Positions 8,428-17,310 of a stretch of 64,000 nt of DNA are shown here, one piece after another. Position 1 is the stretch's first letter. Each line of letters starts with the position of its first letter. Location: positions 1,595,001-1,659,000 of the forward strand of contig NZ_AP022839.1 of the NCBI RefSeq assembly GCF_011764505.1, given 5' to 3'. Made by a program: the position numbers and the translations under genes. The DNA comes from Legionella antarctica. Lineage in GTDB: Bacteria > Pseudomonadota > Gammaproteobacteria > Legionellales > Legionellaceae. The notes under the pieces were generated by a model. It was given only the letters and a program-made list of their open reading frames with translations. It searched no databases and was not told the origin of the DNA.

Positions 8428-9810
8428 ATGAAAAAAACGACAATCACTTGGTTAATCACACTCTTTCTCTTAAGTTTTTCAATTAATAGTTATGCCCAGG
8501 GAGGTGGTTTAGATAGCCGGGATTTGCTGGACAATATTTTATTTCGATTTTCCAGCACTGCATCTATGTGGAGCCAGACCTTACTGAGTTATGCCCGATA
8601 CCTCTTTTGGTCTTTGGCCTTAATCAGCATGGTCTGGACTTATGGGCTTATGGCCTTACGCCGGGCTGATATTCAGGAATTTCTGGCTGAAACGGTACGG
8701 TTTTTTGTGGTTGTCGGCTTTTTCTATTGGCTATTGGACAATGGGCCTGCCATTGCCACGGCCATCATGGATTCCATGCGCAAACTCGCTGCCAATGCTT
8801 CTGGTATTGATGCGCATGTGTCGCCTTCTGATATTGTCGATGTAGGCTTTGATATAGTCTCAAAAGCCATCGATAACTCATCCATTTGGTCGCCGGCCGC
8901 AACAACGGTTGGCTTGATTGTCGCCGGTCTTATTTTGGTGGTTTTGGCATTAGTCAGTATTAACATGCTGATTGTGCTTATTACCGCCTGGATTTTGACC
9001 TATGGCGGGATCATTTTATTGGGATTTGGTGGTGGACGGTGGACACAGGATATTGCCATTCAATACTATAAAACCGTGCTGGGTATCGCCCTACAGGCTT
9101 TTGCCATGATTTTAATTATCGGCATTGGTAAATCTTTTGTTGATCAGTATTACGCCGCCATGGCCAAGGACATTTTATTAAAAGAAATGTTCATCATGCT
9201 GGTTGTGGCCATTCTTTTGCTAGTCCTTATTAATAAGATTCCCCCGGTCTTAAGTGGCATTGTCACTGGTGGCTCAAGTGGCGGCGGTGGGCTTGGCTTA
9301 GGCGGTGCTTTGGGTGCAGCGGGTATTGCCGGAGCTGCCTTGGCAAGTGCTGCAGGTGCAGCAAGTACAGAAGGCGCAGGCGGTTTATCGGCTTTGCAGT
9401 CAGCTTTCAAAGCCGCCTCGCAAAGTACCAGCGCAGGTGGAACAGGCAATGTTTCAGGTGGAGGCTCTAGCGCTAAATCAGGTGGTTTGGCTGAAGCCAT
9501 GGGGAGGGCAACTCAATTTGCCGGTTCATTCGGCTCTCATTTGGCCTCGGGTGCTGCGGATGTAGCACGTGAAAAAGCCAACTCTATGCGAGAGGCCTTT
9601 TCGGCGAAAGTGGCTGAAACCACTGGGGGCAAAGTTGCCGATGCCATTCATCAACGCATGGACGCCAATAATGACTCGTCACCACCTGAGCCACCAGACT
9701 CACCCGGCTCAAATGTCAGATCTATGGGCGTGCCGGAAGGAAGTTTTAGTGCAGGCAATGATGAAGTCAGTCAATTTGTTAATAGCAAGGTTGCAGGAGA
9801 TGATCAATGA
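8428..9810 (+). CDS. trbL: TrbL/VirB6-like polytopic membrane protein
   Basis: The protein has 460 residues. It has an N-terminal signal-like helix ending SINSYAQ and then several membrane helices (about 50-70, 85-105, 160-190, 195-215, 225-245 and 260-275). The low-complexity Gly/Ala/Ser tail from about residue 285 is typical of TrbL. VirB6/TrbL proteins form the inner-membrane part of the DNA path. I used the ATG at 8428, 5 bp after trbK. A longer in-frame ORF from 8263 runs through trbK and is not the start. The stop overlaps the traG ATG (9807). Confidence 0.9.
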   Translation: MKKTTITWLITLFLLSFSINSYAQGGGLDSRDLLDNILFRFSSTASMWSQTLLSYARYLFWSLALISMVWTYGLMALRRADIQEFLAETVRFFVVVGFFYWLLDNGPAIATAIMDSMRKLAANASGIDAHVSPSDIVDVGFDIVSKAIDNSSIWSPAATTVGLIVAGLILVVLALVSINMLIVLITAWILTYGGIILLGFGGGRWTQDIAIQYYKTVLGIALQAFAMILIIGIGKSFVDQYYAAMAKDILLKEMFIMLVVAILLLVLINKIPPVLSGIVTGGSSGGGGLGLGGALGAAGIAGAALASAAGAASTEGAGGLSALQSAFKAASQSTSAGGTGNVSGGGSSAKSGGLAEAMGRATQFAGSFGSHLASGAADVAREKANSMREAFSAKVAETTGGKVADAIHQRMDANNDSSPPEPPDSPGSNVRSMGVPEGSFSAGNDEVSQFVNSKVAGDDQ

Positions 9811-11687
9811 CTCCGAATAAAGCCATTGGCCCACAGGTAAGGCAAAGGCCTCATAAGCGGTTTAACCTGCCGCTGATTGGATTAGCCTTGCTTTCATTGA
9901 TAGTCAGCCTGCAAATCGGCACACAATACCTGGCCTATAAATTTTATTATCATGAGAGCCTTGGCGTATCGGTGGGGCATCTATATCTACCCTGGCAGCT
10001 GTTTTTGTGGAATCTGAAATACCATGCCTTTTACCCGGATTATTTTAACGCCGCATTTGGTCTGGTAGTGATGATTAGTAGCCTGCTGTTAATGATGCTG
10101 ATCCTTGTCAGTCAACAGCTTAAAAAAGGTGGGGTCAGCGAGTACCTGCACGGCTCTGCCAGATGGGCGAATAGGGAGGATTTAAGAAACGCCAGCCTCA
10201 TTGGTCATGATGAAGGGGTCTATGTGGGGGCTTTTGAAGATGAACAGGGAGAGATTCATTATCTGCGCCATAATGGCCCAGAACATATTTTAACCTATGC
10301 CCCCACTCGCTCTGGTAAAGGGGTGGGGCTTGTGATTCCCACACTCTTATCCTGGAAGCACTCCTGTGTCATTACCGATTTAAAGGGCGAGCTGTGGGCA
10401 ATGACAGCTGGCTGGCGGCAGCAACATGCCAATAACAAAGTAATCCGCTTTGAACCGGCCACATTAAAAGGTTCAGCCCGATGGAATCCATTAGATGAAA
10501 TCCGGGTAGGCACGGAATCAGAAGTGGGTGATGTCCAAAACCTCGCGACACTGGTCATTGATCCTCATGGAAAAGGACTTGAAACCCATTGGCAGAAAAC
10601 CTCGCAGGCGCTGTTGGTGGGCTTTATCCTTCATGCCATTTACAAACTAAAAAATCAGGGGGAACCAGCCACCTTTCCCAATATTGACTACATGTTAGTT
10701 GATCCTAATACCAATATTGCTGATTTATTAATTGAAATGACCCAATACCCACATATTGAAGGTAAAACCCATCCTGTCATTTCTGCCTCTGCCCGCGATA
10801 TGATAGACCGACCCGAGGAAGAAGCAGGCTCTGTGCTATCAACATTGAAATCCTATCTGGCTTTATATCGTGATCCGGTGGTGGCGTTTAATGTTTCAGA
10901 TTCGGATTTTTGTATCCGCGATTTAATGAACTATGAAAGTCCTGTGAGTCTTTATATCGTCACCCAGCCTAATGACAAAGCCAGACTTCAACCCTTAGTT
11001 CGGGTCATGATTAATATGATCGTGCGCTTATTAGCAGACAAGATGGAATTTGAGCGTGTGTCTGATGATAAGGGGCTCTCTTATGTCCGCAGCAAAAAAA
11101 CCTATAAACATCGTCTGCTTTGCATGATTGATGAATTTCCAAGTCTGGGAAAACTTGATATTTTGCAGGAGTCCTTAGCCTTTGTTGCAGGCTATGGCTT
11201 AAAGTTCTATTTAATCTGTCAGGACATCAATCAGCTAAAAAGCCGTGAGCGTGGTTATGGTTCTGATGAAACCATCACATCCAATTGCCATATTCAAAAT
11301 GCCTACCCACCAAACCGGGTTGAAACGGCAGAGCATTTATCCAAACTAACTGGCCAAACTACCATTGTTAAAGAACACATCACCACCAGTGGTAAACGCA
11401 TTTCAACCTATCTCTCGCAAATATCCAAAACCATTCAGGAAGTATCGAGACCTCTATTAACCGTGGATGAGTGTTTACGGATGCCGGGGCCAAAAAAAGA
11501 TGCTGATGGCATGATTGTTGAGGCTGGAGATATGGTGGTTTATGCGGCGGGCTTCCCGGCAATCTATGGCAAACAGCCCCTTTATTTTAAAGATCCGGTG
11601 TTTATCGCCCGATCATCCATCGATGCACCGGAAGTGTCCGATATCTTGCGCCTGCGATTAAGCAAAGATGAGGAAATCAGACTATGA
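9807..11687 (+). CDS. traG: TraG/VirD4 type IV coupling protein
   Basis: This 626-residue ATPase has two N-terminal membrane helices (about 20-40 and 80-105). The Walker A sequence APTRSGKGVGLVIPTLL lies near residue 165, a Walker B-like LLCMIDEFPSLG near 440, and the conserved GLKFYLICQDINQL after it. Coupling proteins receive the relaxase-DNA complex and drive it into the secretion channel. Here traG directly follows trbL, whereas in RP4 it lies with the relaxase genes. The stop overlaps the traF start (ATGA at 11684). The gene appears intact. Confidence 0.93.
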   Translation: MTPNKAIGPQVRQRPHKRFNLPLIGLALLSLIVSLQIGTQYLAYKFYYHESLGVSVGHLYLPWQLFLWNLKYHAFYPDYFNAAFGLVVMISSLLLMMLILVSQQLKKGGVSEYLHGSARWANREDLRNASLIGHDEGVYVGAFEDEQGEIHYLRHNGPEHILTYAPTRSGKGVGLVIPTLLSWKHSCVITDLKGELWAMTAGWRQQHANNKVIRFEPATLKGSARWNPLDEIRVGTESEVGDVQNLATLVIDPHGKGLETHWQKTSQALLVGFILHAIYKLKNQGEPATFPNIDYMLVDPNTNIADLLIEMTQYPHIEGKTHPVISASARDMIDRPEEEAGSVLSTLKSYLALYRDPVVAFNVSDSDFCIRDLMNYESPVSLYIVTQPNDKARLQPLVRVMINMIVRLLADKMEFERVSDDKGLSYVRSKKTYKHRLLCMIDEFPSLGKLDILQESLAFVAGYGLKFYLICQDINQLKSRERGYGSDETITSNCHIQNAYPPNRVETAEHLSKLTGQTTIVKEHITTSGKRISTYLSQISKTIQEVSRPLLTVDECLRMPGPKKDADGMIVEAGDMVVYAAGFPAIYGKQPLYFKDPVFIARSSIDAPEVSDILRLRLSKDEEIRL

Positions 11688-12223
11688 AGTGCTTGTCTGT
11701 ATGCCTGATTAGTCTGATTGGCCTGGCGTTTTTGTTAATCGCTATGGGATTTCGGATTAATCTCACCGATTCAATCCCTGTTGGTTTATATCGCATCACC
11801 CATGAGGGCAATCTCAAGAATACCTTCGTCATCTTTTGTCCCGATGACAGACAGGCTTTCAGGGTTGGCTTAAGTAGAGGTTATATAGACCATGGCCTTT
11901 ACTGCGGGGGATATGGCTATTTGATGAAAAAAGTAGTGGCTTCGCCTGGCGATATTCTTTCGGTCACAGATACCGGAGTCTTTGTAAATCAAGATCGCAT
12001 CCCTTTCTCTAAACCTAAATTAAAAGACGGGCTAAACCGCCCCTTACCACAATGGCATGCCACAAATTATCAACTGAAAGAAGACGAATTACTGACCATG
12101 ACCAGTCAAAGCGAATGGTCGTTTGATGGTCGCTATTATGGCCTTGTTCACTCAGGGCAAATCAAGGGAATGTTAAGACCCCTATGGGTTATCAATAAAC
12201 AGGAGAACAATCATGAGAAATAA
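11684..12223 (+). CDS. traF: TraF-like signal-peptidase-fold maturation protease
   Basis: This 179-residue protein has an N-terminal membrane helix (about 5-22) followed by DSIPVGLYR with the nucleophile Ser30. A YLMKKVVASPGD box holds the general-base Lys at 82/83, and a late SFDGRYYG box follows. In RP4, TraF processes and cyclises the TrbC pilin, so the presumed substrate is a TrbC encoded left of this window. The gene overlaps traG by 4 bp and the next small ORF by 11 bp. Confidence 0.88.
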   Translation: MKCLSVCLISLIGLAFLLIAMGFRINLTDSIPVGLYRITHEGNLKNTFVIFCPDDRQAFRVGLSRGYIDHGLYCGGYGYLMKKVVASPGDILSVTDTGVFVNQDRIPFSKPKLKDGLNRPLPQWHATNYQLKEDELLTMTSQSEWSFDGRYYGLVHSGQIKGMLRPLWVINKQENNHEK

Positions 12224-12377
12224 AAACGAGCTAATGGATGTAATTTCAGAAAAGTTAGAGGATTTGGTCATCCCCGGCTTTCTGGTTGAGGTCAGTCCAA
12301 TTGAGGCGGATATTATGGGGGCATTTGTCGAGGATGCTCTTAGTGAAGTTGAGGCGTTGGAGGCTGCCTATGACTAA
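12213..12377 (+). CDS. small acidic protein between traF and primase
   Basis: This 54-residue ORF starts at the ATG at 12213 behind AGGAG at 12201-12205. It overlaps the end of traF and the start of the primase gene (ATG at 12370), so it fits tightly into the operon. The product is acidic, begins MRNKNELMDVISEKLEDL and ends EALEAAYD. It has no recognised motif. Overlap on both sides and a good ribosome binding site argue that it is real. Function is unknown. Confidence 0.6.
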   Translation: MRNKNELMDVISEKLEDLVIPGFLVEVSPIEADIMGAFVEDALSEVEALEAAYD

Positions 12378-14556
12378 GATGCCCTACCACCAAATCGTTG
12401 CTAACCAGATTATTGAAGGCTTAAAAGCAGGAACGGCTCCCTGGCTCAAGCCTTGGGAACCAGGCATAGGTAATGGCCAGGTTCCCTTTAATCCCGTCAC
12501 AGGTAAACGCTATCGTGGCATTAATGCCCTGTATTTAATGCTCAATCAAAGTGATGATAATCGCTGGCTCACCTACAAACAGGCGCAAAGTATTGATGCC
12601 CAAATTCGCAAAGGTGAAAAAGGCACGACCATTCAGTACTGGAAATTTAACGAGGAACGAGTCAAAGAAGATGAGTCCGGTCGTCCTGTTCTTGATGAAC
12701 AAGGCAATTCAGTCAAAATTCAAGTCAACCTTGAAAGACCCAAAGTCTTTTATGCAACGGTGTTCCATGCCTCGCAAATTGATAATATGCCAGAGCTTGA
12801 TATAAAAGCACCAGACTGGTCTGTGGTGGAAAGAGCTGAGAACCTTCTACTGCATTCGGGTGCTACTATTATTCATTCCGAAGCTGACAGAGCCTTTTAC
12901 AGATTATCCACTGATAGTATTCATTTACCACCCAAAGAGCAATTCAAATCCGCCGCCAATTATTATGCAACTGCACTTCATGAACTCGGTCACTGGAGCG
13001 GTCATTCTTCAAGGCTTGATCGGAATTTAGGGCATCCTTTTGGTTCTGAAGCCTATGCCAAGGAAGAGTTGAGGGCAGAAATTGCCAGCATGCTCTTAGG
13101 CGCAGAACTCGGCATTGGTCACGACCCATCGCAACATACTGCCTATATCAAGTCATGGATTCGTGTTTTGGAGGATGATCCCCTTGAAATATTCAGAGCC
13201 GCTGCAGACGCAGAAAAAATAGTTAATCACATCTGCGCGTTGGATCAAGTCCAGCAAATCCAACAGCCCAAGTCCATGGAAATCAAGGAAGGCACAACCA
13301 TTGAGAAATCGATTATGGAAAATGAAACATGCACCACTGAAAAAACCTGGTTAAGTATACCCTTCAAGGAAAAAGATGCAGCCAAAGCAAAGGCTGGAAA
13401 ATTGCCCGATGGCACGGCTGCCATTGCCTGGGATAAAGCTGAGAAATGCTGGTATGTAAACCCCGGAGTTCCGATTGAAAAAATCAAGGCATGGCTTCCA
13501 GATGCGCAGGTATTAAGACAAGACAAAGCCACCTCTTCTGAAGATGAATTCAAAGAGGCGTTAATTAGCATGGGGGCAATCGTATCAAGCAAACACCCAA
13601 TTATGGACGGCAAGCCGCACCGAATTGAAATGGAGGGTGATAAACACGGTGAAAAGGCCGGATTTTATGTGGCTCACTTAGACGGTATTCCTGCGGGCTA
13701 TATTAAAAACAATCGCACAGGTATTGATCTGAAATGGAAAAGTAAAGGCTATGTCTTAACCGATGAACAAAAGACAGCACTCAAATCACAGGCACTGCAA
13801 AATCAAAAAAATCGTGAGATTGAGATTGAAGAACTGCAAAGAAACACTGCCTTAAAGCTCAAGCAAAAATTATCCCTGATGAATGAGATAACGGAGCCAA
13901 CTCCTTATCTAACAGCAAAAGGAATCCAGATCCATTCTGGCGTTTACACCAATGAGACTAAAAATGTAACCTGCATCCCCGCCACCGACATTGAAGGCAC
14001 CCTCTGGACTGTCCAATACATCACCGAGGATGGCACCAAACGCTTTGCAAAAAACTCAAGAAAGGAAGACTGTTTTCATGTGTTGGGTGGATTAGATAAA
14101 CTGGCCGTTGCACCTGTAATCGTTATCGCCGAAGGCTACGCCACTGCTGCAACGATAAAGGAAGCAACAGAACTGCCAGCAGTTGTTTCAGCCTTTGACT
14201 CAGGCAATCTTAAGTCAGTAGCCAAGGTCTTGCATGAAAAATATCCGCATATCCCAATTATGATTGCTGCAGATGATGATAAACACCTTGAGCTAACCAA
14301 TGGTGTTAACCCCGGCAAAGATAAAGCCATGGAGGCTGCCAAGGCAGTCAATGGCGTGATTATCCTGCCAACCTTTGCACCTAATGAGCAGTCTGAAAAC
14401 CCCAGGAAATTTAGCGATTTTAATGACCTGGCTACCAACAGTAAGCTGGGAATCGAGGGAGTGAAACGGCAGTTAAAATCAAAAATTGATAGTGTTGCTA
14501 AGCAAAATAGTCGCGTGCAATTAACGCAAAAGCCGAATGTGGTTCGTATCTCCTAG
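12370..14556 (+). CDS. traC: TraC-like primase: ArdC domain, zincin site and Toprim
   Basis: The protein has 728 residues. The N-terminus (about 1-130) is an ArdC-type ssDNA-binding domain (MPYHQIVANQIIEGL, APWLKPW, GKRYRGINALYLM). Next comes a metallopeptidase-like site ATALHELGHWSGH near residue 203, a small domain with WLSIPFKEKDAAKAKA typical of DUF5710, and a C-terminal Toprim domain (about 575-690) with VIVIAEGYATAATI and IMIAADDD. Such proteins enter the recipient with DNA and prime strand synthesis, as RP4 TraC does. I chose the ATG at 12370 (MTKMPYHQI) because the longer ORF overlaps the preceding gene. Confidence 0.85.
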   Translation: MTKMPYHQIVANQIIEGLKAGTAPWLKPWEPGIGNGQVPFNPVTGKRYRGINALYLMLNQSDDNRWLTYKQAQSIDAQIRKGEKGTTIQYWKFNEERVKEDESGRPVLDEQGNSVKIQVNLERPKVFYATVFHASQIDNMPELDIKAPDWSVVERAENLLLHSGATIIHSEADRAFYRLSTDSIHLPPKEQFKSAANYYATALHELGHWSGHSSRLDRNLGHPFGSEAYAKEELRAEIASMLLGAELGIGHDPSQHTAYIKSWIRVLEDDPLEIFRAAADAEKIVNHICALDQVQQIQQPKSMEIKEGTTIEKSIMENETCTTEKTWLSIPFKEKDAAKAKAGKLPDGTAAIAWDKAEKCWYVNPGVPIEKIKAWLPDAQVLRQDKATSSEDEFKEALISMGAIVSSKHPIMDGKPHRIEMEGDKHGEKAGFYVAHLDGIPAGYIKNNRTGIDLKWKSKGYVLTDEQKTALKSQALQNQKNREIEIEELQRNTALKLKQKLSLMNEITEPTPYLTAKGIQIHSGVYTNETKNVTCIPATDIEGTLWTVQYITEDGTKRFAKNSRKEDCFHVLGGLDKLAVAPVIVIAEGYATAATIKEATELPAVVSAFDSGNLKSVAKVLHEKYPHIPIMIAADDDKHLELTNGVNPGKDKAMEAAKAVNGVIILPTFAPNEQSENPRKFSDFNDLATNSKLGIEGVKRQLKSKIDSVAKQNSRVQLTQKPNVVRIS

Positions 14557-14814
14557 ATTCAATTAAATATGGCAGCAATTGACGGGTTCAAATGTTGCCA
14601 ATATCTGGCTCCCTCTCTTTATGTTGTAATTTCTGAATTTCTTAATGTATACTTCCGCCAGGTTTGTCTACATCCCTGGTTATGAGTGGCCAAAAAACGA
14701 TTTTTCAAAAAACGTAATCTGTATTGTAGTTAATCTTTATTAACTGCTGGCAGTTTTCCTTAAACACTCATGAAAACAAAATTAAGCCCAGCATATTTAA
14801 TAAGGAATCTACAA

Positions 14815-15459
14815 ATGTCCATTGCAAAGCTGTGCGCAGATCAACTTCGTGCTATTTCCAATAATTATGGTGTTAAACTAAAATCTAGCCATGCTCATGA
14901 GCTTGTCGCCGCATTTTTTGGGTATAGATCAAAAGCAGCCTTGTTGTCGGATACCCTCTCATCCATAGAGAATATTAGTCGAGCACAAATTTTTGTTCTA
15001 ATCCCATCCGCATTTACAGAAGAACGTCGGAAATGCCTTGTGGATTTACCATTTGACTTACCAGATACCAATACCTTAGGTAAGGAAATGTTTACTTTCC
15101 TGGTAACTCAAAAAATGCTTGTAAGTAATTCCTTTCCGTCATGGGTACATCTTTCTGAAGCACTCAGCAAAGATTATTTGCAAAAGAATGGCCATTTAAT
15201 ATTACCAAGCAATTTTGGTCCTTTTGAAAAAGCACGCAATATTTTTAACAAACCTTTATATGAATTTAATCCTAAGATAGAAACTACAGATAACGGCATA
15301 AAATTAACGGTATTTAATAGATACTACGATTCAAGTCATATACATTTTCAACCAATCGATGTTGTCCTAACAATCACACTGCAGCGTATTGCTGGCCATT
15401 TTGGTTATGCAAAGCCAGAAATCTCCTTAATTGATATTTCTAGTCAGCCAGTTCGTTAA
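14815..15459 (+). CDS. hypothetical island protein
   Basis: This 214-residue protein starts at the ATG at 14815, preceded by AAGGA at 14802-14806. The earlier ATG at 14770 has no ribosome binding site. Near the N-terminus is LKSSHAHELVAAFFGYRSKAALLSD, a helical motif that I have seen repeatedly in plasmid and ICE proteins of unknown role. The rest has no motif I know. It stands alone after the primase, with a 258-bp AT-rich gap before it, and 13 bp precede the CoiA-like gene. No function is offered. Confidence 0.65.
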   Translation: MSIAKLCADQLRAISNNYGVKLKSSHAHELVAAFFGYRSKAALLSDTLSSIENISRAQIFVLIPSAFTEERRKCLVDLPFDLPDTNTLGKEMFTFLVTQKMLVSNSFPSWVHLSEALSKDYLQKNGHLILPSNFGPFEKARNIFNKPLYEFNPKIETTDNGIKLTVFNRYYDSSHIHFQPIDVVLTITLQRIAGHFGYAKPEISLIDISSQPVR

Positions 15460-16095
15460 GTTAGGAGTCATAATGAAATCTTTAAAAATAAAACTTCCTT
15501 TTGGGTTAAATGAAAATAATGTCATTGTTCATATTACTAGTGTTGAGAGTGGTAAAAATTGCAATTGTATTTGTCCTTCTTGCCACTCTCCACTAATCGC
15601 AGCCAAAGGCACTAAAAATCAACACCACTTTAAACATGCAACTACCATCGAATGTGAAGGTGGATTGGAAAGCGCTATCCATATGGCTGCTAAGCAGATT
15701 ATAAAGGAACGAAAGCAAATAAAGCTCCCTGAATATACCATCACCAAAGAAGTAACCGATTCGAAAGGAAAAATGCACCCCGAACGCAAAATTATTGTAG
15801 AGAAAGGAAGGATTATTTCCTTTGACATGGTGGAGGAAGAACAAGCGCTAAATGAAATACGGGCTGATATATTAGCAATAACACGCAACCATAAGCTCAT
15901 CATAGAAATTTTTTATCGGCATAATGATATGGGTCCGCATGTCTGGAACAAAATTAAGGAAAAATAAGAGCTATTCATCCATCATTTATAGTTAAAAATT
16001 CACTCAAATTAACCTATTTAAACCTACTCAATACCGTATGAATAGTGATTGCTACTACGAATTGTCTTAGGTCATTTTACCACAACTCTATCAGA

Positions 16096-16172
16096 ATGAC
16101 TTATCCACAAGTCCACAGGTCAGGAGAGCTTCACTTTCTCGTATAGGCCTGTGGGCCTTGTGGGTAAGTCAT
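16096..16172. repeat. long internal palindrome with DnaA-box-like core in the IS3 element
   Basis: Between the orfB stop and the IS end, ATGACTTATCCACAAG is matched by an inverted copy ending in CTTGTGGGTAAGTCAT. The two arms of about 24 bp form a hairpin with a loop of about 28 bp. One arm contains TTATCCACA, a perfect DnaA-box consensus. The same structure is present at 25661-25737, 33649-33725, 40138-40214 and 61306-61382 in the other copies. It could be a terminator or a host-factor site. Confidence 0.7.
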
Positions 16173-16190
16173 GACGCTCTCATTTAGGGT

Positions 16191-17036
16191 TTATGGTCTT
16201 TTCCGGCCATAATACACCTCTGCGGGCGTTAAATAATTAAAGGACTGGTGAAGCCTTCGGTTATTATAATACTCAAAATACTCCGTTAAGGCCAGCTCAA
16301 CCTCTTCAATTGTATCAAAATCATACCGGTAGATTTTTTCTTGCTTAACACTACGCCACAATCGCTCGATAAATATATTATCTAAATAACGTCCTCGCCC
16401 ATCCATGCTGATAGAAATGTGGTGAGATTTTAGCGTATTTATCCAATCTTTTGAGGTAAATTGAGAACCCTGATCCGTGTTAAAGATCTCACAACGCGAA
16501 TGCAGCAAAGCGTTTCTAAGCGCCTCAATACAAAATTCAGCCTCCATAGTAGGTGAAATAGCCCATCCAATCACATAACGACTATACCAGTCCATAATAG
16601 CTACTAAATACACATGCTTTCCTTTCATGCGGATGTAGGTGATATCTGCGGCCCAAACCTGATTTGGTTTGGTGATATCCACCTCTTTTAATAAATAAGG
16701 GAACACCTCATGCTCCTTATTGGGAACGCTTGTATTTGGCTTTGGGTAAACAGTCGATAACCCCATCATTTCCATCAACTTTTTTACTCGACGTTTACCA
16801 ACAGGATAGCCTACTTCTTTTGACAGCCATCTTGCCCGCTTAATTTTACCTTCACATGGATACTGCAGATAGTGCTCATCAAGTAGCGCCATAAGCGCTT
16901 CATCTTCGACAGAAATGGGCTTGGCACTATAATAATAACTTGAAACAGGCAAGTCTAATAGCAAGCATTGTTCACGAATGGTGAGCTCGGCAAGAGGATC
17001 AATCATGACGCGCTTTTCATCCAGACTAAAGTTCAT
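16191..17036 (-). CDS. IS3-family OrfB integrase domain (copy 1)
   Basis: This 281-residue DDE catalytic subunit has Asp in VWAADITYIR, Asp in FNTDQGSQFTS and Glu in NIFIERLWRSVK, with an rve-like core followed by the ending RRLHQSFNYLTPAEVY. It overlaps orfA by 11 bp in the -1 frame, consistent with production as an OrfAB fusion. The frame is intact in all five copies. Confidence 0.95.
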   Translation of the reverse strand: MNFSLDEKRVMIDPLAELTIREQCLLLDLPVSSYYYSAKPISVEDEALMALLDEHYLQYPCEGKIKRARWLSKEVGYPVGKRRVKKLMEMMGLSTVYPKPNTSVPNKEHEVFPYLLKEVDITKPNQVWAADITYIRMKGKHVYLVAIMDWYSRYVIGWAISPTMEAEFCIEALRNALLHSRCEIFNTDQGSQFTSKDWINTLKSHHISISMDGRGRYLDNIFIERLWRSVKQEKIYRYDFDTIEEVELALTEYFEYYNNRRLHQSFNYLTPAEVYYGRKRP

Positions 17037-17310
17037 GCTTTTTTTTTAGCCAAGATAGCTGCGCTTGAAGTCGACCAATTTCTTGATATAATGCCTCAAC
17101 AAGCTGCTCTTGGGACTTGGCTTCTTTTTCATTAGCCCCAGAGAATAAATCGTTAATGGCTTTGATGGCCGATTGCTTCCAAGTTTTTACCTGCGTTGCG
17201 TGAACACCGTATTCACTGGTAATTTGCGCTTGTGTGAGTTTCCCCTCAATCGCAGCTAGCGTTATTTTTGCCTTCTTGGCCGCCGTATAATAAGCTCGCT
17301 TTTTAGACAT
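17026..17310 (-). CDS. IS3-family OrfA (copy 1)
   Basis: This 94-residue protein has an N-terminal helix-turn-helix (ITSEYGVHATQVKTWKQSA) and a C-terminal leucine-zipper-like helix ending QAQLSWLKKKHEL. It binds the IS ends. The last codons contain a run of nine A (A AAA AAG type), the classic -1 slippage site of the family. A fused OrfAB transposase can therefore be made by frameshifting into orfB. Confidence 0.93.
   Translation of the reverse strand: MSKKRAYYTAAKKAKITLAAIEGKLTQAQITSEYGVHATQVKTWKQSAIKAINDLFSGANEKEAKSQEQLVEALYQEIGRLQAQLSWLKKKHEL

Noticed and set aside
9150-9500. 116-codon minus-strand ORF rich in Pro and Ala
   Set aside because: It is the mirror of the Gly/Ala/Ser-rich tail of trbL and is not a gene.
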